This document shows positions 53,235 to 61,800 of a stretch of 64,000 bases of DNA, one piece after another. The stretch is taken from positions 124,001 to 188,000 of the forward strand of contig NZ_AP025306.1 in assembly GCF_036492635.1 (NCBI RefSeq), read 5' to 3'. The position numbers and the translations under genes were made by a program. The notes beneath the pieces were generated by a model. The model saw nothing but the letters and a program-made list of their open reading frames with translations, was not told the DNA's origin and did not search any database. The DNA comes from Aureibacter tunicatorum (GTDB lineage Bacteria; Bacteroidota; Bacteroidia; Cytophagales; Cyclobacteriaceae). Numbering within the stretch: position 1 is the first letter of the stretch; every line of letters begins with the position of its first letter.

Positions 53235-54240
53235 ATTCTTTAATAGTGAAAAGTGGGGCTTTGATAATGAATTCGTTTTCTGATTTTTGAATGTCTATGC
53301 GCTTGTTTCCAATTAGTTCGTAGCGGATGTTTATATTTTCCAGTCCAATTCCATTGGAATAGTAGGAGCTGTTCTTTTCTTGCAAATTGTTTATTACGAT
53401 GATTTCATCTTTTTTCTGAATGACTTGGCAGTTGACAGGATGTTCTTCGTCTATTCGATTATGCTTAATGACATTTTCAACAAGTGTCAATAATGTGAAT
53501 GGAGGTATGGAGTAATTATCATCTTTGATTTGAATATCCATGGTAAAACAATCGCCAAACCTGCTTTGAACCAAATTGCTGTATTCCGTCACTATTTTTA
53601 TTTCCTCTTCCAATGGAATGAGGTCTGTCGATCTGAAATTCAGAATCGATCGATACACTGAAGCCAAAGACGCTAGGAATTCATGGGCAGAATCATTTTC
53701 AGGTTCTATTAATGATTGCAAAGTATTGAGGTTGTTGAATAAAAAGTGCGGATGAATTTGAGTTTGGAGCGCATGCAGTTGGGCTTTGGAAGCTTCCTTC
53801 TCGATTTCAGCTTGTTGTGCTTCCAGATTTTTTATTTGAACAAAATATTGAAACATAAAGCCAAATGAAGAAATGACAACACCTTGCACAACTCCTTCGG
53901 AGAAATAATATCTGATATAGTCCCATTTTAGAACATCATCTTGAGGCGTGTAAATGATCATCATTTGTTTTGCGAATGAATCAAATCCAGCATTTAGAAA
54001 TCCAATTAGCAAGCTGGAAATAATAAATACGACTAGACTTATATTGAATTTTTTGATTAATGTTTGAGCTGTGAACCAATAGATATAAATCTTGAAAATA
54101 TCAAAGGCAAACAAGATAAAGCTGAATTGCTCTTGTTGGTTCGCAGGTCTTGTTAAGTTGGCTATGATCAATTCAAGATAGATTACCAGAGCCAATAGTA
54201 TAGGAATGGTCCAGAAAAAAACACGTAATCTTTTGTCCAT
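53227..54240 (-). CDS. LytS-type sensor histidine kinase (pair 2)
   Basis: 337 aa. Four membrane helices (about 8-30, 42-65, 72-95, 115-140), a coiled-coil, the phospho-acceptor block 'QTQIHPHFLFNNLNTLQSLI' (canonical P-H-F-L-F-N) and a HATPase domain ('LVENVIKHNRI', 'GIGLENINIRYELIG'). There is no recognisable extracellular sensor. It is transcribed away from the MBL-fold gene with 98 bases between. Confidence 0.92.
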   Translation of the reverse strand: MDKRLRVFFWTIPILLALVIYLELIIANLTRPANQQEQFSFILFAFDIFKIYIYWFTAQTLIKKFNISLVVFIISSLLIGFLNAGFDSFAKQMMIIYTPQDDVLKWDYIRYYFSEGVVQGVVISSFGFMFQYFVQIKNLEAQQAEIEKEASKAQLHALQTQIHPHFLFNNLNTLQSLIEPENDSAHEFLASLASVYRSILNFRSTDLIPLEEEIKIVTEYSNLVQSRFGDCFTMDIQIKDDNYSIPPFTLLTLVENVIKHNRIDEEHPVNCQVIQKKDEIIVINNLQEKNSSYYSNGIGLENINIRYELIGNKRIDIQKSENEFIIKAPLFTIKEYA

Positions 54241-54338
54241 TAATTTTTGTTTAAAAACTTTATAAAGATGAAAATAACTATATATATTGTGTTATAAAAA
54301 TAAGTTTTTTGAAATTATAGTGATATTTTTAAAAAGAC

Positions 54339-55280
54339 ATGTTTAGAGCGGATATAAAGAGCGAAAGAGACGAGGATATATGTATTCTGATAAAAGTAGA
54401 CAACCATTCATATAATTATATATGCGAGTGCGGAGAGGCGAAAAGCTTAACCGTCAAAGAATGCCAAAATGCAAATGCTATTTTTTTAAGCCATACGCAT
54501 ATCGACCACTTTGTTAATTTTGACACGATTTTGAGGCATCAGATCGGAGTAGGAAGAAAAATAGTGATTTGCGGGCCTGAAGGAATTATCGGTCAGGTTC
54601 AAAGCAGGTTGAAGAGTTATTGTTGGAACCTAATTGACGAGAATGCGATTATTTATGAAGTAAGGGAAATACACAAGGGAGGCAAGATCAAATCTGCGAT
54701 TTTAAAACCTCCGCATTGGAATCAAGCTGATGAAATGGCCTTTTCGAGCGGGAGAGTTTTTGAGGAAAAGGATTTTTACGTTGAATATGAGATATTGGAT
54801 CATAAAACCGATTCCATAGCTTACCTATTTAAAGGACATGATAAGGTTAAGATCAATTTGCCTGATGGATACAAAGGAGGAAAATGGATTGCCGAATTGA
54901 AGCAGGCTTTTGAGAATAATGATAGAGAAAGGCTAATAAAAATTGGAGAAGAGAAGCATAAGGCTAAGGATTTGTTTCATATGATAAGCATTCAAAAAGG
55001 CAAAAGACTAGGAGTAATCATGGATCATCTAGCTTGTCCTGAGAATCACGAAAAGATTAAAAAGAAATTCACAGGTTGCGATGATGTCATTATAGAGAGC
55101 TTTTACAAAGATGAGGATAAAGAATTAGCGGAAAAGAATTATCATAGCTACGCATCTATGTCAGGTCATATCATGAAGCAATGTCAAGTGTCTAAGGTTG
55201 TGCCTGTCCATTTTTCAAGAAAGTACAGCGTTCAGGAAATCGATGAATTGATTGAGGAGTTTAATGAAGCTTTTATTTAA
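54339..55280 (+). CDS. MBL-fold metallohydrolase (RNase Z-like)
   Basis: 313 aa. The metal-binding motif 'SHTHIDHFVNF' (S-H-x-H-x-D-H), a later 'GVIMDHLACPENH' and a C-terminal 'VVPVHFSRKYS' give the expected ligands and the H-F-S-x-R-Y motif of tRNase Z-type enzymes. The middle insert is longer and the N-terminus lacks the usual 'GT-SA-P' strand, so it may be a divergent relative acting on another substrate. No signal peptide. It is divergent from the kinase at 53227. Confidence 0.8.
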   Translation: MFRADIKSERDEDICILIKVDNHSYNYICECGEAKSLTVKECQNANAIFLSHTHIDHFVNFDTILRHQIGVGRKIVICGPEGIIGQVQSRLKSYCWNLIDENAIIYEVREIHKGGKIKSAILKPPHWNQADEMAFSSGRVFEEKDFYVEYEILDHKTDSIAYLFKGHDKVKINLPDGYKGGKWIAELKQAFENNDRERLIKIGEEKHKAKDLFHMISIQKGKRLGVIMDHLACPENHEKIKKKFTGCDDVIIESFYKDEDKELAEKNYHSYASMSGHIMKQCQVSKVVPVHFSRKYSVQEIDELIEEFNEAFI

Positions 55281-55297
55281 TTTTTTGACAGTAAAAT

Positions 55298-55348
55298 CAA
55301 CTCACCGCTATAAGAATGTAAACATTGATAATTGATAGCAGTGAGTTG
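55298..55348. terminator. Bidirectional terminator between MBL and acyltransferase genes
   Basis: A 14-bp stem with one G-U/A-C type irregularity (55298-55311 with 55335-55348) lies between convergent genes and ends 8 bases from the minus-strand stop. Confidence 0.8.
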
Positions 55349-55355
55349 GGCTTAT

Positions 55356-56486
55356 TTACCCAATTAGGTATTTGTTCTTAGGTAAATAGGAGAGTGCTTT
55401 GACTAAGGCTAAAGTTGCGATGAAGCAAATTGTTCCAGTGGATATAATAGCTACAGGAGTTGATAATTCAAGTCCTTTGATAAGGTAGCTGTATACTGGA
55501 CCTAATAAGAACATATGCGCTAGATAGATTCCAAAACTTAATCGCGAGATTTCTTTGATAACCTTGTTTATCGATTGGTTTTCTATTTTGATGCTTTTGA
55601 TGATCAGAAACAAGCCAACAGTCATCATTGCTACATTAGGGGTGCAAAATCTCCAAGAGAGTTCAAGTTGATACAAATCCTTTGCAGTGCCCATCTGATG
55701 CTTGAATACAAAATAGGTGACAGCATATCCAATTAGAAATGTCGGTATGCCGACAATGAGGTTTTTACTTGTTGACCAGTTGACAAATCTGCGAAAATAT
55801 ACAGCCAAAACTATATAGCCAATATATCCTGAGAAGTACCATAGAGTGTGAAATTCATTCCAATAGACTTCTCCGAGCATATTGGGGAATATCAGTTTTG
55901 CGAAATGATAAAAAGTGGTTAAAAACCAAATGCCTAAAAAGAACTCCATAAATTTCTTCGAGGATTCTTTTAGCCATGGAGAAATAATAGGCATGAATAA
56001 ATAAACTCCGATAAACATGTACATGAACCACAGGTGACCGCTCGGCATGTTGAAGCTATGCGTAAGCGTGTAAAGTTGCGTTTTCATCGTTGCTAAGTCT
56101 ATGGCACCCCAGAGATAAGGCAGAACAGCATATAGAATGGACCATATGATGAATGGGAACAGAATTCTGGAGAATCTTCTTTTGTAAAACGTTTCAGGAG
56201 AATCTTTGAGTGGGAGCAACAGATAACCAGAAGCAATGACAAATAAAGGGACGCAGGCTCTCATCGCGCTGTCGATAAGATTTACCCAGAAGCCATTGTT
56301 TTCATCGATTTTGATTTCCAGCATCGAAGGTCCTAAATAAAAAATTTCGCTGGCATGGACTAAAAGCACCATGAAAATTGAAATCACTCGCAAATAATCC
56401 AAATAATAAATCCGCTTTTTAGGGGCTCCGGATCCAGTAGGGCTTTGATCTTCCAAAGCAGTTGCAGTGTATGCTGATTGACTCAT
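55356..56486 (-). CDS. Membrane acyltransferase 3 family protein
   Basis: 376 aa with about ten membrane helices. The start 'KRIYYLDYLRVISIFMVLLVH' has the family R-x-x-x-H arrangement (catalytic His). It resembles the O-acetyltransferase group (OafA/WecH-like) that acylates sugars of surface polysaccharides or other small molecules. It is a single gene, with a TCGATT-ACA-AATCGA palindrome at 56588-56602 about 100 bases upstream that could be a binding site. Confidence 0.88.
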   Translation of the reverse strand: MSQSAYTATALEDQSPTGSGAPKKRIYYLDYLRVISIFMVLLVHASEIFYLGPSMLEIKIDENNGFWVNLIDSAMRACVPLFVIASGYLLLPLKDSPETFYKRRFSRILFPFIIWSILYAVLPYLWGAIDLATMKTQLYTLTHSFNMPSGHLWFMYMFIGVYLFMPIISPWLKESSKKFMEFFLGIWFLTTFYHFAKLIFPNMLGEVYWNEFHTLWYFSGYIGYIVLAVYFRRFVNWSTSKNLIVGIPTFLIGYAVTYFVFKHQMGTAKDLYQLELSWRFCTPNVAMMTVGLFLIIKSIKIENQSINKVIKEISRLSFGIYLAHMFLLGPVYSYLIKGLELSTPVAIISTGTICFIATLALVKALSYLPKNKYLIG

Positions 56487-56633
56487 CTTAAAAATGTTTT
56501 TTGGTTTGAAAACTAAAATTTCTGCATGAATAATTCATTTGGCATTGCCCGAAATTAGAATTCAATGATTACTTTCATCTAGATAAGTCGATTACAAATC
56601 GATTATTTTTAACGAAATTTTTAAAAAACATGT

Positions 56634-56657
56634 AAAAAATCGCCTTCAAAATGCGAT
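56634..56657 (-). terminator. Terminator of the AraC gene at 56727
   Basis: On the minus strand ATCGC and GCGAT form a short stem with a 9-nt loop, followed directly by a run of T, about 70 bases after the stop. Confidence 0.65.
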
Positions 56658-56726
56658 ATGCGTATTTTTTAACTAAGTGATCATCTCAGATGTATCAGTA
56701 GGGTAGAAAGGAAGACCTTTTGATAG

Positions 56727-57620
56727 TTAATTTAAGTTTGTTCGAAATTCTTTAGGGGAATAGCCTGTTTTGTTTTTAAAAAGTTTGCTGAAGTGTTGCG
56801 GGTATTCAAAACCCAAGTCATAGGCAATTTCACTTATGGAGGACGCGCTGTTGAGCAATTTGAATTTTGCTTTGTTGATCAAGTAAAAGTCGATATGCTC
56901 TTTGGCGGTTTTGCCGGTTTCTGATTTCAGCAAATCGCTTAGATACCCTGGCGATAAATTGATTTTTTCAGCTAAAAATGCTACCGTTGGCAATCCGGAT
57001 TTGGAAAGTATGTCCATATGGTAATACGTTTTCAACAAGCCTTCCACTTTAGTCAATACATCTCTGTTTTCTGAGGACCGGGTATTGAATTGGCGTTCGT
57101 AAAATCTATTGCAGAAATTCAGCAAAAACTCCAGTCCAGAGACAATGACGCTATTGCTATGCTTGTCGATGCGTGATACCGCTTCGTTTTCGACGATTCT
57201 CATGCAGTCCGTGACAGTTTTTTGCTCATCGGCAGACAAATGCAATGCTTCATGGACATCATAGGAAAAGAAATTGTACTGATGAATTTTATCGCCTAAC
57301 AAAGTGTTGCGAATTAATTCAGGATGAAACAGTAGCATCCAGCCGGTCGCATTGTCTTTGTTGGAGAACGAGAATACTTGGCCGGGAGCCATGAAGCTCA
57401 TGACACCATCAGCGAAGTCGTAAGTGTTTCGGCCGTATTCCAAGCCACAGCTTCCATCTTTCATTGAAATGCTATAGAGAGTATTGACATATTTTTGATT
57501 GATCCACTCTTTTTTAACTTTATAGTCCTTCATGTCAATGACAGTAATCAGAGGATTTTGGGGCTTGTCAAGTTCTAGAGACTCATGGACTTGGTTTATG
57601 GATTCGATTTCTATATGCAT
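56727..57620 (-). CDS. AraC-family transcriptional regulator 1
   Basis: 297 aa. The N-terminal cupin-like sensing domain (about 1-150) contains 'NPLITVIDMKDYK', 'GLEYGRNTYDFADGVMSF' and 'APGQVFSFS'. The C-terminal AraC domain (about 200-297) has 'TVAFLAEKINLSPGYLSDLL' and 'SISEIAYDLGFEYPQHFSKL'. It is a close paralogue of the regulator at 61801. Its neighbour on the same strand is an SDR gene, 312 bases upstream, the usual target type. Confidence 0.92.
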   Translation of the reverse strand: MHIEIESINQVHESLELDKPQNPLITVIDMKDYKVKKEWINQKYVNTLYSISMKDGSCGLEYGRNTYDFADGVMSFMAPGQVFSFSNKDNATGWMLLFHPELIRNTLLGDKIHQYNFFSYDVHEALHLSADEQKTVTDCMRIVENEAVSRIDKHSNSVIVSGLEFLLNFCNRFYERQFNTRSSENRDVLTKVEGLLKTYYHMDILSKSGLPTVAFLAEKINLSPGYLSDLLKSETGKTAKEHIDFYLINKAKFKLLNSASSISEIAYDLGFEYPQHFSKLFKNKTGYSPKEFRTNLN

Positions 57621-57932
57621 ATTGCTTTGATGTGGCTTATTAATTCTTTTGGGTAAAATCTTAACGTATGAATTGATTGGATTTGTGTTGATTCCAAAGA
57701 ATAATTTTGTTTGATGAATTTGTCGTATTATTTATTGACGGAAAAAGGATGTTTGCCTTTTGCTTAAAGATCAGTCAAACAGAAATAGTAAAGAAAATAC
57801 TTCCCCGAGTTAAGAAGGAGGGGAGTATTGGTCTAGAGCATTGAAGAGATAGGTTCAATGTATATAGTTAAGGATGAAATAATGAGATTTTTATCTTGAA
57901 TTCAGATACCGAGTCTCGACTTTTCAGAGAAT
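57621..57932. other. Gap between SDR and AraC genes
   Basis: It holds the SDR terminator and, presumably, the AraC promoter nearer 57621-57750. No TAnnTTTG match, open frame or palindrome that I could support in the rest. Confidence 0.4.
57790..57829 (-). terminator. Terminator of the SDR gene at 57933
   Basis: AATACT (57796-57801) pairs with AGTATT (57824-57829), with CCC/GGG inside. On the minus strand the stem runs into TTTTCTTT. Confidence 0.8.
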
Positions 57933-58748
57933 TTATAGTTGAAACTGATTCTTGATGTTTTGAATGAATTCATCTTCATCTGTTGATTTTCGAGCGGTCA
58001 ATAATTGCTGAGCGTCTTCGCCTGCTCTGTAGCGCATTTTATTGGACTTGTCATTCGCCGCTTCGAATATTATTTCGGCGACAAGCTCCGGTTTTGACGA
58101 TTGACTGCCCATTCCACCAAATGCTTGCATTACCTGTGAAACAACTCCTTGATATTCTTCGAGTTTTGGATCGTTTTGAAAATCAAAAGACCTTCCCGAA
58201 AAATCAGTGTCAATAATTCCCGGCTCAATGATTTTTACGTTGATGCCGATATCGTTAAGCTCAAAAGCTAAGGCTTCCGAGATTCCTTCCACTGCGAATT
58301 TTGTCCCATGGTAAAGCGACCCTAACGGAAATGTCATTTGCCCTCCAATAGATGAAACATTGATGATTGTTCCGTTTTTGTTTTTTCTAAAATGAGGCAA
58401 TACAGCTCTTGTGGTATCCAATAATCCAATCACATTGGTGTTGAATTGACGAACGATATTTTCTTTAGGAAATGCTTCCAATGGTCCATAAGCTCCGTAT
58501 CCAGCATTGTTGAGCAAAACGTCTATCTTTCCGAATTTTTCTATTCCGGCATTTACAGCTTGATCAATCGATTCCAAATCCAGTACGTCCAGTCTAGTGA
58601 CCAAAACATTGTCCAAGACGTTAAGCTCGTTTTCATTTTCAGGAGAGCGCATGGTTGCCACTACATTCCAACCATGCGCATGAAAGTGCCTGGCAACAGC
58701 TTTCCCTATACCTGTGCTGCTGCCAGTTATTAAAATTGTTTTGTTCAT
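57933..58748 (-). CDS. Short-chain dehydrogenase/reductase
   Basis: 271 aa. 'TGSSTGIG' cofactor motif, 'NNAGYGAYG', catalytic 'VSSIGG...LYHGTKFAVEGIS' and 'EPGIIDTDF'. The sequence style (YGAYGPLEA, FPLGSLYHGTKFA) is that of the oxidoreductases often placed beside AraC regulators in Bacteroidota. Substrate unknown. It has its own promoter (58776) with palindromic operator sites upstream. Confidence 0.92.
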   Translation of the reverse strand: MNKTILITGSSTGIGKAVARHFHAHGWNVVATMRSPENENELNVLDNVLVTRLDVLDLESIDQAVNAGIEKFGKIDVLLNNAGYGAYGPLEAFPKENIVRQFNTNVIGLLDTTRAVLPHFRKNKNGTIINVSSIGGQMTFPLGSLYHGTKFAVEGISEALAFELNDIGINVKIIEPGIIDTDFSGRSFDFQNDPKLEEYQGVVSQVMQAFGGMGSQSSKPELVAEIIFEAANDKSNKMRYRAGEDAQQLLTARKSTDEDEFIQNIKNQFQL

Positions 58749-58775
58749 TAAGCTTATTCCTTATTTGGTGTAATT

Positions 58776-58783
58776 CAAAGCTA
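58776..58783 (-). promoter_or_regulatory. -7 box (TAGCTTTG) of the SDR gene
   Basis: A TAnnTTTG match on the minus strand 28 bases before the start codon. The palindromes at 58801-58833 lie immediately upstream. Confidence 0.55.
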
Positions 58784-58800
58784 GAGATTTGCTTTTCTAA

Positions 58801-58833
58801 TTTTGTATACAAAACAAGGATATTTGTATACAT
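58801..58833. promoter_or_regulatory. Two TGTATACA palindromes 21 bp apart, candidate operator
   Basis: TTTTGTATACAAAA (58801-58814) is a 14-bp perfect palindrome, and TTGTATACAT (58824-58833) repeats its core. The TGTATACA cores are exactly 21 bp apart, two helical turns, just upstream of the SDR -7 box. Confidence 0.6.
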
Positions 58834-59130
58834 ATCACGGTTTTTGACATATGTTCAAAGTTTGAATTTTTGAAATCTTGAAAATTTTATAAAATTTTCA
58901 CATGCTATTTAGAATAAATAAAAAGTCAATCCGTTCCCATTGTATTGATTTCTCTTAGTTTTTATATAATGTCTTTGAGAATAAAACCGCTGTTTGAGAA
59001 AATTTTTTATGCATTGACTAAAGTGCCTATAGAAATTATTCAAGTCATGTTCAACGGTGTTTTATTCAAAGTCAGCAGCATTAAGCTTTGATGAAGTGAA
59101 GTAGATTGTGTAAATTAAAAATCATAATTC
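58834..59130. other. AT-rich gap before the DUF6695-like gene
   Basis: No open frame, hairpin or promoter match that I could support. It must contain the promoter of the 59131 gene. Confidence 0.4.
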
Positions 59131-60267
59131 ATGTTCAAACTGCATTATACTGTACTTTTAATGTTTTTCATCCCTTTCCTTAGCGCGTGCAAGTCCACTT
59201 GCAGCTTCCCCATTGTCAAGTCTCGTACTATCAAGACGGATAACGCGATCCTCATTGTTTTGGCTTATCCTGAAGAGGTTGTGAGAACCACTGAGGCTTT
59301 TTATTCCAATTTGCTTCCCCTGATAGGGATGGGAAAGAAAGGAAGCATACGCGCTGGACATGCGGCGATGGTGCTTGTCAAAAATGGCAGCAAAGAATTT
59401 GAATATTATGATTTTGGAAGATATATAACTCCCGAAGGATATTCTCGAATGAGGAGCAGGGCTTCGGATCCCGAGACAAAAATAGATGTTAAGCCAAGGT
59501 GGAAAGGCGATGAGCTGGTGAATGTTGAAGAGCTCTTGCAGTGGCTGTATGATCATCCTGAGAAAACCAAGGGCATTGGTGATCTGTATGCTTCACTAAG
59601 CACCGAAGTGAATTACGAAAGGGTGAAAGAGTATATCAAGATTATAGAAGAAGAGGAGCTTTTGGAATACGGGCCTTTTGTTAAAAATGGAAGCAATTGC
59701 GCTCGATTTGTTACTGGTGCCATGTATCATGGTATAATGGATGAGGAATTGCAAAAGAAAGTTCGCAAACTATATCATATCACACCTTCGGGGCTTGGAA
59801 ATGTGGACGCCGCGAATTCTTTGGATAATTATTTTGTAGTCAATGAAGACGAAATATTCCAATCGAATAAAGATCTTGACAAGATTCAAAGAGATATCAT
59901 TTTCGACTGGGGCAAAGGGCATCAACCTTTGAGCGAGAAAGGCACTTTGTCCGCTCCTAAGAACGCGGAGTATGAAATTGGTGAAAACTGGCAATGGCTG
60001 GGAGGTTTTGGCTCAGGAGGGTGGTTTGATGTCAAACCTACACAAAAAGATGGCTTTTATTTAATCGCACATTATAATGCATTGGGAGAATGCGTTTTCA
60101 AGTCAGTGTTTAAGACCAAGCAAGATTTGGATGTGGAAGAGCCCTTCACTGTAACATATCCATCGCACTTCAGAAAGTGCACGCTTATTCAGGATGATGA
60201 AGAAATTATCTTGCAAAGAGTCAAAAAAGCTAAAAGATATGTTTCGCAGTCTCAGCTTCTTTCATGA
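59131..60267 (+). CDS. Lipoprotein with permuted NlpC/P60-like signature (DUF6695-like)
   Basis: 378 aa. Signal with lipobox 'FLSAC' (C20). The first domain has 'DNAILIVLAYPEEVV' and 'GSIRAGHAAMVLV' (H77), then 'EFEYYDFGRY'; about 110 residues later comes 'NGSNCARFVTGA' with C190. His before Cys is the order of permuted papain-fold (LRAT/YiiX-like) cysteine enzymes, so a hydrolase or acyltransferase at the membrane is plausible. The start recalls DUF6695 proteins. The C-terminal third (from about 285) is a separate beta-rich domain. It is a single gene with its own terminator. The catalytic reading is inference. Confidence 0.65.
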   Translation: MFKLHYTVLLMFFIPFLSACKSTCSFPIVKSRTIKTDNAILIVLAYPEEVVRTTEAFYSNLLPLIGMGKKGSIRAGHAAMVLVKNGSKEFEYYDFGRYITPEGYSRMRSRASDPETKIDVKPRWKGDELVNVEELLQWLYDHPEKTKGIGDLYASLSTEVNYERVKEYIKIIEEEELLEYGPFVKNGSNCARFVTGAMYHGIMDEELQKKVRKLYHITPSGLGNVDAANSLDNYFVVNEDEIFQSNKDLDKIQRDIIFDWGKGHQPLSEKGTLSAPKNAEYEIGENWQWLGGFGSGGWFDVKPTQKDGFYLIAHYNALGECVFKSVFKTKQDLDVEEPFTVTYPSHFRKCTLIQDDEEIILQRVKKAKRYVSQSQLLS

Positions 60268-60323
60268 CAAAGTAGCTGACTTCCAATTAATATTTTAAAA
60301 ATTTCATATTAGTAATAAATCTG

Positions 60324-60355
60324 AAGATTCGTGTGGTGGACGCGAATCTTTTTTT
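60324..60355 (+). terminator. Terminator after the DUF6695-like gene
   Basis: AAGATTCG (60324-60331) pairs with CGAATCTT (60343-60350), followed by a T-run. Confidence 0.9.
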
Positions 60356-60397
60356 GTGTCCAAGAGTTTGATCTGTGTATTGTATTCAAGACTCTGT

Positions 60398-60437
60398 GTA
60401 TAGTATACAGTTGACTTTATAAAATCACCGATCTTTG
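60398..60437 (+). promoter_or_regulatory. Candidate promoter and palindrome upstream of DUF2147
   Basis: GTATA-G-TATAC (60398-60408) precedes a TTGAC -33-like element (60411) and a GATCTTTG -7-like box (60430-60437), 28 bases before the start codon. The GTATAC half recalls the TGTATACA sites at 58801. Confidence 0.4.
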
Positions 60438-60464
60438 TGCTATGGTTATTTCAAAAAGAAGCTT

Positions 60465-60899
60465 ATGAAAAAATTAGTTGTGTTCTTATTATTTCTATTC
60501 AGCAGTGTGAATATTTTCGCTCAAGACAAGGTTGATGAAATATTGGGTGTATGGGAGATCAAGGATAAAACCGCAAAAATGGAGGTTTTCAAATGTGGCG
60601 AAGAATATTGCGGCAAATTATTATGGGGCAAGGACATTGTGGAAAAAGACGGTGTTACTTCCAAGAAGGATGTGAAAAACCCTGATCCGAATCTTCGAAG
60701 CAGAGATATTGTAGGAATTACGTATTTGAAAGGCTTGACTTTTGACGGCGATGAATATGTCAATGGCAGAATATATAATTCCTCCAATGGAAAGACATAC
60801 AAGTGTTATGTGTGGTTTGAAGATGATATTTTGCACCTGCGCGGCTATTTGGGGCTTCCTACTATGGGGCAAACGACTAAATGGTTTCGAATCAAATAA
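60465..60899 (+). CDS. DUF2147 exported protein
   Basis: 144 aa from the ATG at 60465; a longer TTG frame from 60435 would spoil the signal peptide. The signal is cut near 'NIFAQ'. The mature part has the DUF2147 landmarks 'ILGVWEIKDKTAKMEVFKCG', 'YCGKLLWG', 'DPNLRSRDIVG' and 'LHLRGYLGLPTMGQTTKW'. Small periplasmic beta-barrel-like proteins of unknown role. It starts a run of four closely spaced genes (DUF2147, SDR, AraC, membrane protein). Confidence 0.88.
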   Translation: MKKLVVFLLFLFSSVNIFAQDKVDEILGVWEIKDKTAKMEVFKCGEEYCGKLLWGKDIVEKDGVTSKKDVKNPDPNLRSRDIVGITYLKGLTFDGDEYVNGRIYNSSNGKTYKCYVWFEDDILHLRGYLGLPTMGQTTKWFRIK

Positions 60900-60908
60900 T
60901 GATAAATT

Positions 60909-61778
60909 ATGAAAAATAAGAGTTATTTGAATAAGGATCTGACTGGAAAGACAATAGTTTTTACAGGAGGAACAGACGGCATGGGAAAAGCTGCCGCTCA
61001 GAAGCTAGCTGGTATGGGAGCTACGATTATGTTGCTTGGTAGAAGCAAGGAAAAAACGATGAAAGTCGTTGCCGAGTTGAATTCCATAGCTGAAAAGGAA
61101 AGCGTAATGTACATTCCATGCGACTTGGCTTCTCAAAAGAGTATTAGAAAAGCGGCTGAATTAATTTTGGAGCATTGCCCAAAGATAGATGTTTTGATCA
61201 ATTGCGCGGGGATGAATGCAGGTGAAAGAGTAATCACAGAAGATGGCTACGAAATGAGCTGGGCTGTAAATCATCTTGCTCCATTTTTATTAAACAACCT
61301 TTTGTTGGATAGAATGAAAGCTTCAGCTCCGGCTCGCATTGTAAATTTATCTTCCGCGACTGAAAAATACGGACATATCCAGTTAGACGATATTCCATTA
61401 AAAAATAAATGGAGCACATTTAGGTCATATACTCAAGCGAAATTGGCGATGAATATGTGCACAAGAAAAATGGCCAAGGAATTGGAAGGTTCGGGAGTCA
61501 CAGTCAATGCTTTGAATCCTGGATTTATAAAAACGAATCTACTAAGAAGTCTAAAAGGCTGGGAGCTGATTATCGGAGTTCCGTATATGTTTTTTTTCGC
61601 CTCCAAGCCTGAGGTAGGAGGAGATAGAATATTGCGCTTGGCTTTGTCAGATGAATATGAAGGAGTAAGCGGCAAATACGTGTATGAGGACGCTGTAAGA
61701 GATCCAAACCCTGAGGCATTGGACAATGAGTTAGTAGACAAAGTTTGGAAAATGTCTCTTGAGCATATAGGATTTTGA
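60909..61778 (+). CDS. SDR oxidoreductase (retinol-dehydrogenase-like)
   Basis: 289 aa. 'VFTGGTDGMG' cofactor site with 'LLGRSKEK' after beta-2 (NADP-type), 'INCAGMNAGERVITEDGYEM', 'NLSSATEKYG' and catalytic 'YTQAK'. The C-terminal insert and 'GEDGYE(M)S(W)AVNHLAPFLL'-like block resemble the retinol dehydrogenase / WWOX group. Substrate unknown. It starts 9 bases after DUF2147 and is followed by an AraC regulator. Confidence 0.9.
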   Translation: MKNKSYLNKDLTGKTIVFTGGTDGMGKAAAQKLAGMGATIMLLGRSKEKTMKVVAELNSIAEKESVMYIPCDLASQKSIRKAAELILEHCPKIDVLINCAGMNAGERVITEDGYEMSWAVNHLAPFLLNNLLLDRMKASAPARIVNLSSATEKYGHIQLDDIPLKNKWSTFRSYTQAKLAMNMCTRKMAKELEGSGVTVNALNPGFIKTNLLRSLKGWELIIGVPYMFFFASKPEVGGDRILRLALSDEYEGVSGKYVYEDAVRDPNPEALDNELVDKVWKMSLEHIGF

Positions 61779-61800
61779 TAATGATTAATAGTGGGATGAA

